Of a stretch of 60,375 bases of DNA, positions 50,343 to 59,636 are shown piece after piece (the stretch's first letter is position 1; the number at the start of each line of letters is the position of its first letter). The notes beneath the pieces were generated by a model that had not been told where the DNA came from, searched no databases, and saw nothing but the letters and a program-made list of their open reading frames with translations. This DNA is from an uncultured Propionibacteriaceae bacterium (GTDB taxonomy: Bacteria; Actinomycetota; Actinomycetes; Propionibacteriales; Propionibacteriaceae). The stretch spans positions 1 to 60,375 of the forward strand of contig CAKZHP010000117.1 of assembly GCA_936924635.1 (NCBI GenBank), in the 5' to 3' direction. Made by a program: the position numbers and the translations under genes.

Positions 50343-51839
50343 ATGCCCGTCATCGTCCCTGACGCCGCCGGCTTCCGAGCCGCCGCCGAGGCCGGCGCCC
50401 GGGTGGTCTCCGTGCACACCCGGCTGCAGGCCGACGGGCTCACCGCCGTGGGTCTGTTCCACCAGCTGTGCGGCACCCGCCCCGGCACCTTCCTGCTGGA
50501 GTCGGCCGCCCAGGGCGTGCTCAGCCGCTGGTCGTTCATCGGCGTGAACGCCCTGGCCACGCTGTCAGCCGCCGAGGGGCGGGCGGTCTGGACGGGTCGT
50601 CCCCTCACCGGGCTGCCCGACGACGCCGACCCGCTGGCGGCGCTGGCGGCCAGCCTCACCATGCTCCACACCGAGCCCGAGCCCGGCCTGCCCCCGCTGA
50701 CGTCGGGCTTCGTCGGCTACCTCGGCTACGACGTCGTACGCCGCCTGGAGCGCCTGCCCGACACCTGCGTCGACGACCTCGGGGTGCCCGAGCTGACCAT
50801 GCTGCTGGTCGGCGACCTCGCCGCCCTCGACCACCACACCGGCGACGTCTGGCTGATCGCCAACGCGGTCAACTTCGACGACTCCGAGGAACGGCTGGAG
50901 GAGGCGTACGCCGACGCGGTGAGCCGCGTCGAGGCGCTCGTGGCCGCGCTGGCCCAGCCCGCGGCGCCCCTGCTCACCGAGGTGCTCGACGCCGGCGACG
51001 CCGAGCTCGTGCGGCAGCGCACCAGCGAGGAGTTCCAGAGCATGGTCCGCGAGTGCGTGGAGGAGATCCGCGCCGGCGAGGCGTTCCAGGTCGTGCCCAG
51101 CCAGCGCTTCGAGGTCGCGACCGAGGCCGACCCGCTCGACGTCTACCGGCTGCTGCGGCGCGGTAACCCCTCGCCGTACATGTTCCTGCTGCGCCTCGAC
51201 GGCTTCGCCATCGTCGGCGCCAGCCCGGAGGCGCTGGTCACCGTGCGCGACGGGCAGGTGGTCATCCACCCCATCGCCGGCACCAAGCCGCGCGGGGCGA
51301 CGCCGGAGGAGGACGCCGCGTACGAGGCGGAGCTGCTCGCCGACGAGAAGGAGGCGGCCGAGCACCTGATGCTCGTGGACCTCGGTCGCAACGACGTCGG
51401 GCGGGTGAGCGTGCCGGGGTCGGTGAAGGTGCACGAGTTCATGCGGGTGCGCCGCTACTCCCACGTGATGCACCTGGAGGCGGAGGTGACCGGCGAGCTC
51501 GCCCCGGGGCGTACGGCGCTGGAGGCGACTCTCGCCGGGTTCCCCGCGGGCACCCTCTCGGGTGCGCCCAAGGTGCGGGCCATGGAGATCATCGACCGCC
51601 TGGAGCGGAGCCGGCGCGGCGTGTACGGGGGAGCGGTGGGCTACTTCGACCTGGCCGGCAACGCCGACACGGCCATCGCGATCCGCACGGCGCTGATGAA
51701 GGGCGGCGTCGCGTACGTGCAGGCCGGCGCCGGTGTGGTCGCCGACTCCGACCCGGAGACCGAGGACACCGAGACCGTGAACAAGGCCGCGGCGGTGGTA
51801 CGGGCCGTGCGCGGTGCCGACCGGATGCGCCGGCTGTGA
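50343..51839 (+). CDS. trpE: Anthranilate synthase component I
   Basis: Turns chorismate into anthranilate with ammonia from TrpG. It has 498 residues. FLLESAAQG near residue 50 is the LLES-type element used for tryptophan feedback. The chorismate-binding domain has GEAFQVVPSQRF, PIAGTKPRGATPEED, DLGRNDVGRVS, FPAGTLSGAPKVRAMEIID and AGAGVVADSDPE. The partner trpG is not in the window, nor are trpD and trpF. No trp leader peptide or T-box was found upstream. Confidence 0.96.
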   Translation: MPVIVPDAAGFRAAAEAGARVVSVHTRLQADGLTAVGLFHQLCGTRPGTFLLESAAQGVLSRWSFIGVNALATLSAAEGRAVWTGRPLTGLPDDADPLAALAASLTMLHTEPEPGLPPLTSGFVGYLGYDVVRRLERLPDTCVDDLGVPELTMLLVGDLAALDHHTGDVWLIANAVNFDDSEERLEEAYADAVSRVEALVAALAQPAAPLLTEVLDAGDAELVRQRTSEEFQSMVRECVEEIRAGEAFQVVPSQRFEVATEADPLDVYRLLRRGNPSPYMFLLRLDGFAIVGASPEALVTVRDGQVVIHPIAGTKPRGATPEEDAAYEAELLADEKEAAEHLMLVDLGRNDVGRVSVPGSVKVHEFMRVRRYSHVMHLEAEVTGELAPGRTALEATLAGFPAGTLSGAPKVRAMEIIDRLERSRRGVYGGAVGYFDLAGNADTAIAIRTALMKGGVAYVQAGAGVVADSDPETEDTETVNKAAAVVRAVRGADRMRRL

Positions 51840-51924
51840 CTCGAGCCGGCCGGGACCGGGCGTGTGACTGGCGGCGCCCGGCCTTGTCGGGCGAGAATGG
51901 CGGCACACCACGAAGGAGCAGCCC

Positions 51925-52356
51925 ATGAGCAAGGTCGTCGATCGGGACGAGGTCGGCATGCCCGACGAGGCCGCAGGCCGCCGTGAGGCCCACGCGACCG
52001 ACCGCACCGGCGCGCGCGCCCTCACCACCGAGCCTGCCCGGCAGGACGCTCCGGCCGCGGCCCCCCGGCACGCCGTCGTGACGGCCGACGAGAGGCCGGC
52101 GCAGGTCGAGCCGCGGCTGTCGGAGATGACCGAGCCCCGGCTCCGCCGCCAGCCCACGGAGGCCCACCACGGAAAGACGGTGGCGAGCTGGGCCGGCGCC
52201 ATGCTCACGCTGCTGGGCGCCATCATCGGCACGGTCGGGTTCCTGCTGCCGAGCCGCCCCGTCGTGATCGCCGGTTTCGTCGTGGTCGCGGTCGCTCTCA
52301 TCGCGACCGTGACGTTGCGCGCCCTCGGGTTCGGGCAGCCCATCGTCGAGGAGTGA
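51925..52356 (+). CDS. HGxxPAAW-type small membrane protein
   Basis: A 143-residue protein. The first 80 residues are charged and low-complexity; then HHGKTVASWAGAMLTLLGAI begins two helices (about 88-108 and 112-132). The HG...W start of the first helix recalls the actinobacterial HGxxPAAW family often found between trpE and trpC. M. tuberculosis has a different membrane protein at this place, from memory. A good GAAGGAG ribosome site precedes the ATG. Function unknown. Confidence 0.75.
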   Translation: MSKVVDRDEVGMPDEAAGRREAHATDRTGARALTTEPARQDAPAAAPRHAVVTADERPAQVEPRLSEMTEPRLRRQPTEAHHGKTVASWAGAMLTLLGAIIGTVGFLLPSRPVVIAGFVVVAVALIATVTLRALGFGQPIVEE

Positions 52357-52467
52357 CACCCAGCGCTTTGTGCTGACCTGGTCGCGGCTCGCGGCGAGGC
52401 GAACCCTGCGCCCGCTGGGCAAAGTGTCAGAGGCGGGTCCCAGACTGGCCCTGACGAGAGGAGCCCC

Positions 52468-53271
52468 ATGAGCGAGACCGTGCTGGACGGCATCATCGCC
52501 GGCGTCCGAGACGACCTGGCGGCCCGGCAGGGCGAGGTGCCCCTGAGCGAGCTGCGGCGCCTGGCGGCAGCCGCACCGGCGGCGCTCGACCCGTTGCCGG
52601 CCCTCCGCGCGCCCGGGCTGTCGGTGATCGCCGAGGTGAAGCGCGCCTCGCCGTCCAAGGGCCACCTGGCCGATATCCCGGAGCCGGCCGACCTCGCCCG
52701 CACCTACCAGGACGCGGGCGCAGCGGTGATCTCCGTGCTGACCGAGCAGCGGCGGTTCCGGGGCTCTCTGACCGATCTCGACGCCGTCCGCGCCGCGGTC
52801 ACCATCCCGGTGCTGCGCAAGGACTTCATGGTCGAGGACTACCAGGTGTGGGAGGCCCGCGCCCACGGTGCCGACCTCGTGCTGCTGATCGTGGCCGCCC
52901 TCGACGACGACCGGCTGGTCTCGCTCAAGTCGCTCGCCGAGGAGCTGGGCATGACGGCCCTCGTCGAGGTGCACACCGCCGGGGAGGTCGAGCGGGCCGT
53001 GGCGGCCGGTGCGACGCTGCTCGGCGTCAACAACCGCAACCTCAAGACGCTCGACGTCGACCCCGGCATGTTCGCCCGCCTCGCGGAGGGCATCCCCCGC
53101 AGTGCCGTACGCGTGGCGGAGTCGGGCATCCTCACCGCCGACGACGCGGCCGCCGCCGCGTCGGCTGGGGCCGACGCGGTGCTGGTGGGGGAGGCCCTGG
53201 TGCGTGACCACGCCCCGGGCGAGGCGGTCGCCCGGCTGCGCGCGGCAGGTACGCTCGCGGCATCCCGCTGA
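52468..53271 (+). CDS. trpC: Indole-3-glycerol phosphate synthase
   Basis: Ring-closing step of tryptophan synthesis. It has 267 residues in a TIM barrel. Catalytic segments are IAEVKRASPSKGHLADI, VLRKDFMVEDYQVWEARAHG, LVEVHTAGEVERA, LLGVNNRNLKTLDVD and VAESGI. A GAGAGGAG ribosome site precedes the ATG. The 111 bases upstream of trpC hold only a weak possible hairpin. Confidence 0.97.
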   Translation: MSETVLDGIIAGVRDDLAARQGEVPLSELRRLAAAAPAALDPLPALRAPGLSVIAEVKRASPSKGHLADIPEPADLARTYQDAGAAVISVLTEQRRFRGSLTDLDAVRAAVTIPVLRKDFMVEDYQVWEARAHGADLVLLIVAALDDDRLVSLKSLAEELGMTALVEVHTAGEVERAVAAGATLLGVNNRNLKTLDVDPGMFARLAEGIPRSAVRVAESGILTADDAAAAASAGADAVLVGEALVRDHAPGEAVARLRAAGTLAASR

Positions 53272-53283
53272 AAGGACGACACC

Positions 53284-54525
53284 ATGTCGCGCCCCCTCCC
53301 CGACGCCCGGGGACACTACGACCGCTTCGGTGGCAGGTTCGTGCCGGAGGCGCTCTTCGCCGCCCTGGACCAGCTCGAGACCGAGTACCGCGCGGCCCTG
53401 GCCGACCCAGAGTTCACCGGTGAGCTGACGCGCCTGCTGACCGACTACGCGGGCCGTCCGTCGCCGCTCACCGAGGCGGCGCGCTTCAGCGAGCACTGCG
53501 GCAACGCGCTGGTCCTGCTCAAGCGGGAGGACCTCAACCACACCGGGTCGCACAAGATCAACAACGTGCTCGGCCAGGCGCTGCTCGCGAAGCGGATGGG
53601 CAAGACCCGGGTGATCGCCGAGACCGGGGCGGGTCAGCACGGCGTGGCCACCGCCACCGCGGCCGCGCTGCTCGGCCTGGAGTGCGTGGTGTACATGGGC
53701 GAGGTCGACACCGACCGGCAGGCCCTCAACGTCGCTCGCATGCAGCTGCTGGGCGCCAAGGTGGTCGCGGTGCAGTCCGGCTCGCGCACCCTCAAGGACG
53801 CGATGAACGAGGCCCTGCGCGACTGGGTCGCCACCGTCGACCACACCCACTACCTGATCGGCTCCGTCGGCGGCCCCCACCCGTTCCCCGAGATCGTGCG
53901 CGACTTCCAGCGCATCATCTCCACCGAGGCCCGGGCGCAGGTCCTCGACCGGTACGACCGGTTGCCGGACGCCGTGCTGGCCTGTGTCGGCGGGGGCTCG
54001 AACGCCATGGGGATGTTCGCCGACTTCGTCGACGACGGGTCCGTCGCGCTGATGGGTTTCGAGGCGGGTGGCGACGGCGTGGAGACCGGCCGGCACGCCG
54101 CCACCATCACCGCGGGTGAGGTGGGGGTGCTGCACGGCATGCGCACGTACGTGCTGCAGGACGAGGACGGGCAGACCAAGGAGTCGCACTCGATCTCCGC
54201 CGGTCTCGACTACCCGGGCGTGGGCCCCGAGCACGCATGGCTGGCCGACACGCGTCGCGCCACGTACGAGCCGGTGACCGACGCCGAGGCCATGGAGGCG
54301 TTCCTGCTCCTCACCCGCACCGAGGGGATCATGCCCGCGATCGAGTCCGCGCACGCGCTCGCCGGTGCCGTACGCGTCGGGCGACGCCTCAGCGAGCAGG
54401 ACCCGGACGCCCGGCCGCTGCTGGTCGTCAGCCTGTCCGGCCGCGGCGACAAGGACGTGGCCACCGCCATCCGGTGGTTCGGCCTGGACGGCTCGGTCGA
54501 CGAGACCACCGGCGGTGAGAAGTGA
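53284..54525 (+). CDS. trpB: Tryptophan synthase beta chain
   Basis: PLP enzyme that condenses indole with serine. It has 413 residues. The PLP lysine is K91 in LNHTGSHKINN; GAGQHGVATATAAA and the phosphate loop VGGGSNAMG are clear. It is the TrpB1 type, made to pair with TrpA. Its stop overlaps the trpA GTG by 4 bases. Confidence 0.98.
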   Translation: MSRPLPDARGHYDRFGGRFVPEALFAALDQLETEYRAALADPEFTGELTRLLTDYAGRPSPLTEAARFSEHCGNALVLLKREDLNHTGSHKINNVLGQALLAKRMGKTRVIAETGAGQHGVATATAAALLGLECVVYMGEVDTDRQALNVARMQLLGAKVVAVQSGSRTLKDAMNEALRDWVATVDHTHYLIGSVGGPHPFPEIVRDFQRIISTEARAQVLDRYDRLPDAVLACVGGGSNAMGMFADFVDDGSVALMGFEAGGDGVETGRHAATITAGEVGVLHGMRTYVLQDEDGQTKESHSISAGLDYPGVGPEHAWLADTRRATYEPVTDAEAMEAFLLLTRTEGIMPAIESAHALAGAVRVGRRLSEQDPDARPLLVVSLSGRGDKDVATAIRWFGLDGSVDETTGGEK

Positions 54526-55367
54526 CGGGCGGCGCGGTGGACCACCGGCTCGGCCGCTCGGGCCAGACGTTCGCGGCGGCGAAGGCGGAGGGGCGCGGCG
54601 CGCTCGTCGGCTACCTGCCGATCGGCTTCCCCGACGTGGACACCTCGATCAAGGCGCTGGTGGCGCTCACCGAGGGCGTCGACGGCACCGGTTGCGACGT
54701 CATCGAGATCGGGATGCCCTACTCCGACCCCGTGATGGACGGTCCCGCGATCCAGCGGGCGGGCACCAGCGCCCTGGAGCGCGGCGTGCGCACCAAGGAC
54801 ATCTTCCGGGCCGTCGAGGCCGTCGCGGCGACGGGCACGCCGGCGCTGACGATGACGTACTGGAACCTCGTGGAGCGCTACGGCGTGGAGCGGTTCTGCC
54901 GCGACTTCGCCTCCGCCGGCGGGGCGGGGCTGATCACGCCCGACCTGACGCCCGACGAGGCGGAGGAGTGGGTCGCCTGCTCCGACACGTACGGGCTGGA
55001 CCGGGTGTTCCTGGTCTCGCCGTCGTCCGGCGACGAGCGCATCAAGAGCACGGTCGCCGCCTGCCGGGGCTGGGTGTACGCGACCGCGGTGATGGGCGTC
55101 ACCGGCACCCGCACCGAGACCTCCGATGCCGCGCCGCGGCTGGTCGCGCGGGTGCGCGAGCTCGCCCCAGGGCTGCCCGTGGGCGTCGGGCTGGGCGTCT
55201 CGAACGGCGAGCAGGCCCGCTCGGTCGTCGAGCACGCCGACGCCGCCATCGTCGGCTCGGCGTTCGTGAAGACCCTGCTCGCCGCGGAGGACGCCGGCAC
55301 GCCGGCTGACCTGACCGCGCTGCGGGAGGTCGTCGCCGACCTCGCCCAGGGTGTGCGGGCGCGGTGA
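54522..55367 (+). CDS. trpA: Tryptophan synthase alpha chain
   Basis: Cleaves indole-3-glycerol phosphate and channels indole to TrpB. It has 281 residues. Catalytic acids E62 and D73 are in VIEIGMPYSDPVMDGPAIQ, and FLVSPSSGDERI and VGLGVSNGEQ bind the phosphate. The GTG overlaps trpB, and the stop overlaps the SCO1 gene (GTGA). Confidence 0.97.
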   Translation: MTGGAVDHRLGRSGQTFAAAKAEGRGALVGYLPIGFPDVDTSIKALVALTEGVDGTGCDVIEIGMPYSDPVMDGPAIQRAGTSALERGVRTKDIFRAVEAVAATGTPALTMTYWNLVERYGVERFCRDFASAGGAGLITPDLTPDEAEEWVACSDTYGLDRVFLVSPSSGDERIKSTVAACRGWVYATAVMGVTGTRTETSDAAPRLVARVRELAPGLPVGVGLGVSNGEQARSVVEHADAAIVGSAFVKTLLAAEDAGTPADLTALREVVADLAQGVRAR

Positions 55368-56026
55368 GGGGCGCCTTCGTCGGGCTGATGGCCGTCGTGC
55401 TGGCGGCCGGAGCCTGCGCCGCGCCCACCGCCCCGGGGGGCCCCGGCCCGGTGGTCGTGAGCACCGGCCCCGGGTCGTCGACCTACCGGGGGGCGGAGCT
55501 GGACCCCGCCAGGGCGTACCCGCTGCCGCAGGTGACGCTCACCGACACCAGCGGGCAGCCGTACGACCTGCGGACAGGCTCGGCCGCGCGACCGGCGACC
55601 CAGCCCGTGACCGTGGTGTTCTTCGGCTACTCGAACTGCCCCGACGTCTGCACCGGGATCCTGGCCGACATCGCCGGCGCCAAGAACCGGCTCCCCCCGG
55701 CGCAGCGCGCCAAGGTGCGGGTGCTCCTGGTGACCACCGACCCGGCCCGTGACACGCCGCCGGTGCTGAAGGCCTACCTCGACCGCATCGACCCGGAGTT
55801 CATCGGCCTGACCGGTGACCTGGGTGTGATCACCTCGGCCGCGGAGAGCGTCGGCGTGCCGGTGACGGAGGCGAAGCAGCTGCCCTCCGGCGGCTACGAG
55901 GTGGTGCACGGCACCCAGGTGATCGGGTTCGGCAAGGACGCGAGGGCGGTGGTGGTGTGGACCAACCCGACCCCGCTCGGTGACCTGAAGGCCGACCTCG
56001 AGACCTTGATGACGCGGCAGGGCTAG
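55364..56026 (+). CDS. SCO1/SenC-family copper lipoprotein
   Basis: Thioredoxin-fold copper chaperone for the CuA site of cytochrome c oxidase. It has 220 residues. Signal peptide with lipobox AGAC (Cys18), short Pro/Gly linker, then VVFFGYSNCPDVCTG with the CxxxC copper pair, LLVTTDPARDTP, and the third ligand His in YEVVHGTQV. GTG 55364 overlaps the trpA stop, so translation is coupled to tryptophan synthase; other actinobacteria I know have lgt here. Confidence 0.9.
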   Translation: MRGAFVGLMAVVLAAGACAAPTAPGGPGPVVVSTGPGSSTYRGAELDPARAYPLPQVTLTDTSGQPYDLRTGSAARPATQPVTVVFFGYSNCPDVCTGILADIAGAKNRLPPAQRAKVRVLLVTTDPARDTPPVLKAYLDRIDPEFIGLTGDLGVITSAAESVGVPVTEAKQLPSGGYEVVHGTQVIGFGKDARAVVVWTNPTPLGDLKADLETLMTRQG

Positions 56027-58413
56027 GGGAGGACCATGGCGAGGAAGAAGGGCTCGACGGGCTCACGAGCGACGACCAAGGGGGACCGCGCCCGCGCGAC
56101 CGCCGAGCGGCAGGCCGCCGCTGCCGCTGCCGCCTCCTCGACGGGAGCCTCGACCTCGTCGCCGCGCCGGACCGCAGCGAGCAGCATCTGCGCGACGTCG
56201 ACGACCTCCACCTGCTCGACGGAGGCATCGTCGGCCTCCTTGGCGGTGACGCCGTCGGAGAGCATGACGCGGCAGAAGGGGCAGCCCACCGCGATCCGGT
56301 CGGCGCCCGTGGCGAGCGCCTCCTCGGTGCGGTTCATGTTGATGCGGGTGCCGAGCTTCTCCTCCATCCACATGCGGGCACCGCCGGCGCCGCAGCAGAA
56401 GGACGTCTCGCCGTGGCGGGGCATCTCGCGCAGCTCGACGCCGGGGAGCGAACCGATGAGCTCGCGGGGTGGGGCATAGACGTTGTTGTGCCGCCCCAGG
56501 TAGCAGGGGTCGTGGTAGGTCACGACGGGTGCGCTCGAGGCGGGGTTCTTGGCGGTGGACTTGCGCGCGTCCTCGGCCGGGCGCGACACCGGCACGAGGC
56601 GCTTCTCGCGCACGAGACGGTTGAGCAGCTGCGTGTGGTGCAGCACCTCGTAGCTGCCGCCGACCTGTGGGTACTCGTTCTTGATGGTGTTGAAGCAGTG
56701 GGCGCAGGTCACGACGATCTTCGTCGCACCGGCCTCGTTGAGCTGCTCGACGTTCTGCTGCGCGAGCATCTGGAAGAGGACCTCGTTGCCCGCGCGGCGG
56801 GCGGAGTCACCGGTGCAGGTCTCGCCGTCACCCAGCACGGCGAAGCTGACACCCGCGGTGTCCAGGAGCTCGGCAACGGCGCGCGAGGTCTTCTTGGCGC
56901 GGTCCTCGAAGGCACCGGCGCAGCCCACCCAGAAGAGGTAGTCCACCTCGGACAGGTCCTCGACGTCCTTGCCGACCTGCTTGACCGGGAACGGCAGGTC
57001 CTTGGCCCAGTCGAGGCGGGCGCGCTGCGCCATGCCCCAAGGGTTGCCCTTGGACTCCATGTTCTTGAAGAGTCCGCCCAGCTCGGCGGGGAAGGCCGAC
57101 TCGATCAGCACCTGGTTGCGCCGCAGGTCGACGATGGTGTCCACGTGCTCGATGTCGACGGGGCACTGCTCGACGCACGCGCCGCAGGTCGTGCAGGACC
57201 ACAGCACGTCCTCGTCGATGACGGCCTCGGGGCCGAGTGCGTCGTATGCCGTGAGGGGGTGCTCCATGTCATACCCGGTCTGGCCGACGAGGGGCATGTG
57301 CGCGAGCGCCTTGGTGTGCTCCGGCAGCCCTGCCCGGGCCTCCTCCGAGGCCATCATCCACGGTGCCTTGGCGTGCGCGTGGTCGCGCAGCGTCATCACG
57401 AGCAGCTTGGGGGACAGGGGCTTGTCGGTGTTCCACGCGGGGCACTGCGACTGGCAGCGGCCGCACTCGGTGCAGGTGGTGACGTCGAGCAGCTGCTTCC
57501 AGGTGAGGTCCTCGGCCTTGGCGACACCCATCGAGGTGTCCTCGTCCATCTCCTCCATGGCGTCCATGGAGAAGGGCTTGCCGTCGATGGTCATGGGCTG
57601 CAGCGCGCCCAGCGCGGTCCGCCCGTCGGCGTTGCGCTTGAACCAGATGTTGAAGAAGGCGAGGAAGCGGTGCCAGGCCACGCCCATGGTGGGCTGCAGG
57701 GCGATGGTGATCATCCAGGCGAAGGACACGAGGATCTTGATCATCGCGACGAGGTAGATCGCCTCCTCGATCCCGGCGATGCTCAGACCGCCCCACATGC
57801 CGCGCATCCACCCCGTCAGCGGGAAGTGGAGCGCGATGTTGGTGCCCGGGTGCAGGCGCTCGACGTGAGCGGCCTCGAGGGTGCGCAGCAGGGCGATGCA
57901 GATGGTGACCGCGAGGATCGTGAACTCGACGTAGTAGGCCTGCCACCAGGTCGACCCGAAGAAGCGGCTGCGGCGGCCGTGCTCGCCAGCGGCGCTGCGC
58001 GGGTGCTGACGCTGGCGCACCACGATCAGCAGGATGATCCCGAGGAAGCCGCCGACCGTGAAGAGCTCGATCAGCCACTCGAAGGGCGGGAAGGTGCCGA
58101 TGATCGGCAGCCGGAAGTCCGGCCAGATGAGCTGGAAGAAGGCGTTGACCAGCGTCGCGAACAGGATGAGGAAGGACAGCGCCGTGAACCAGTGCGCTAT
58201 GGAGACCCAGGGCAGCCGCGCCATGCGCGTGTGGCCCAGGAACTCTCGGACCAGGGTCATCGTCCGCTTGGCCGGCTCGCCGGTGCGCGTCGGGTCGGGC
58301 CGGCCGGTGCGAAAGAGCCTGGTGAACCGGAACACCTGCCGGAAGAGCAGGATCCACCCGATGCTCGGGATCACGAAGCACAGCACGAGGGCTGTGGTCT
58401 GCAGCGCTGACAT
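56023..58413 (-). CDS. Membrane-bound iron-sulfur oxidoreductase with two CCG domains
   Basis: A 796-residue protein with about six N-terminal helices (1-250, NarI/DUF-type haem-binding-like). It carries two 4Fe-4S motifs (CTECGRCQSQCP and CTTCGACVEQCP) and two HdrB-type CCG domains (TCAHCFNTIKNEYP and HDPCYLGRHNNVY with CCGAGGARMWMEE). This matches the Rv0338c-type putative iron-sulfur reductases of actinobacteria. It probably moves electrons between a cytoplasmic donor and the quinone pool; the donor is unknown. The C-terminal 30 residues are Ala/Arg-rich and overlap the SCO1 stop tail-to-tail. Confidence 0.87.
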   Translation of the reverse strand: MSALQTTALVLCFVIPSIGWILLFRQVFRFTRLFRTGRPDPTRTGEPAKRTMTLVREFLGHTRMARLPWVSIAHWFTALSFLILFATLVNAFFQLIWPDFRLPIIGTFPPFEWLIELFTVGGFLGIILLIVVRQRQHPRSAAGEHGRRSRFFGSTWWQAYYVEFTILAVTICIALLRTLEAAHVERLHPGTNIALHFPLTGWMRGMWGGLSIAGIEEAIYLVAMIKILVSFAWMITIALQPTMGVAWHRFLAFFNIWFKRNADGRTALGALQPMTIDGKPFSMDAMEEMDEDTSMGVAKAEDLTWKQLLDVTTCTECGRCQSQCPAWNTDKPLSPKLLVMTLRDHAHAKAPWMMASEEARAGLPEHTKALAHMPLVGQTGYDMEHPLTAYDALGPEAVIDEDVLWSCTTCGACVEQCPVDIEHVDTIVDLRRNQVLIESAFPAELGGLFKNMESKGNPWGMAQRARLDWAKDLPFPVKQVGKDVEDLSEVDYLFWVGCAGAFEDRAKKTSRAVAELLDTAGVSFAVLGDGETCTGDSARRAGNEVLFQMLAQQNVEQLNEAGATKIVVTCAHCFNTIKNEYPQVGGSYEVLHHTQLLNRLVREKRLVPVSRPAEDARKSTAKNPASSAPVVTYHDPCYLGRHNNVYAPPRELIGSLPGVELREMPRHGETSFCCGAGGARMWMEEKLGTRINMNRTEEALATGADRIAVGCPFCRVMLSDGVTAKEADDASVEQVEVVDVAQMLLAAVRRGDEVEAPVEEAAAAAAACRSAVARARSPLVVAREPVEPFFLAMVLP

Positions 58414-58531
58414 GCGGTGATCCTACGGTCGGGTAGTGACATGGCGGCACGTCTGACGAGTGATGTGTGACGGGGATCGCTAGCCCGGTCGGGTCCGGTC
58501 CCTGGGATGCGGCTGCGTCATCCCGCGTGGC

Positions 58532-58560
58532 ATAACACAATGTTGGACAAGCGATAACGT
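58532..58560 (+). promoter_or_regulatory. Possible cysK promoter in an AT-rich island
   Basis: TAACGT (58555-58560) fits a TANNNT -10 box, about 93 bases before the cysK ATG. ATAAC occurs twice, at 58532-58536 and 58554-58558, 22 bases apart. The local sequence is unusually AT-rich for this window. No good -35 box is seen. Strand and role are uncertain. Confidence 0.3.
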
Positions 58561-58652
58561 GGGAATCACCTTCTCGTCCCGGACGTTGCCGCGCACGAGA
58601 ACACGACAGGGCCCACGCGGCCTTCAGCCATCGAGAGAGCGGAGAACGCCCC

Positions 58653-59588
58653 ATGCCCATCCACGACGACGTCACTTCCATCGTCGGACGCACCCCCCTG
58701 GTGCGCATCAACCGCATCATCGACACCAAGGACAGCGGCACCACCGTCGCGGCGAAGCTCGAGTTCTACAACCCCGCGAACTCGGTGAAGGATCGGATCG
58801 GCGTGGCCATCGTGGACGCGGCCGAGCAGTCCGGCGAGCTCGAGCCGGGCGGCACCATCGTCGAGGCGACCTCGGGCAACACCGGGATCGCGCTGGCCAT
58901 GGTGGGTGCGGCCCGCGGCTACAAGGTCGTCCTGACCATGCCGGAGACCATGAGTGCCGAGCGCAAGGCCCTGCTCAAGGCGTACGGCGCCGAGCTGGTC
59001 CTCACCCCGGGCTCGGAGGGCATGAAGGGCGCCGTCAACAAGGCCGAGGAGATCGTCGCCGAGCGCCAGGGCGTGCTGGCGCGTCAGTTCGCGAACGCCG
59101 CCAACCCCGAGGTCCACCGCCGCACGACGGCCGAGGAGATCTGGGCCGACACCGACGGCAAGGTCGACATCGTGGTCGCGGGTATCGGCACCGGCGGGAC
59201 CATCACCGGCGTCGGCCAGGTGCTCAAGGAGCGCAAGCCCGGCGTGCAGATGATCGCCGTCGAGCCCGCCGAGTCCGCCATCCTCAACGGCGGTCAGGCC
59301 GGCCCGCACAAGATCCAGGGCATCGGCGCCAACTTCGTCCCCGAGGTCCTCGACACCAAGATCTACGACGAGGTCATCGACGTCAACATCGACCAGTCGG
59401 TCGAGTGGGCCCGCAAGGCCGCGACCCAGGAGGGCCTGCTCGTCGGTCTGTCCTCCGGCGCCGCGCTCTACGCCGCCGCCCAGGTCGCCGCCCGGCCCGA
59501 GAACGCCGGCAAGACGATCGTGGTCATCATCCCCTCCTTCGGTGAGCGCTACCTGTCCACCGTGCTGTTCGAGGGCATCACCTCCTGA
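58653..59588 (+). CDS. cysK: Cysteine synthase A (O-acetylserine sulfhydrylase)
   Basis: PLP enzyme that makes cysteine from O-acetylserine and sulfide. It has 311 residues. The PLP lysine is K46 in NPANSVKDRIG, the substrate loop is TSGNTG (73-78), and the phosphate loop is GIGTGGTITG. The C-terminal Ile/Thr/Ser is short, and the next gene makes its substrate. A GAGAGCGGAG ribosome site precedes the ATG. Confidence 0.97.
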   Translation: MPIHDDVTSIVGRTPLVRINRIIDTKDSGTTVAAKLEFYNPANSVKDRIGVAIVDAAEQSGELEPGGTIVEATSGNTGIALAMVGAARGYKVVLTMPETMSAERKALLKAYGAELVLTPGSEGMKGAVNKAEEIVAERQGVLARQFANAANPEVHRRTTAEEIWADTDGKVDIVVAGIGTGGTITGVGQVLKERKPGVQMIAVEPAESAILNGGQAGPHKIQGIGANFVPEVLDTKIYDEVIDVNIDQSVEWARKAATQEGLLVGLSSGAALYAAAQVAARPENAGKTIVVIIPSFGERYLSTVLFEGITS

Positions 59589-59636
59589 TCGGCCGTATGC
59601 CGAACCACCCGCCGCCACACGAGATGAGCTGATGAC

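Noticed and set aside
52357..52467. Tryptophan attenuator before trpC
   Set aside because: No leader peptide with repeated Trp codons and only a weak 7-bp stem (CCCAGCG/CGCTGGG) with a long loop.
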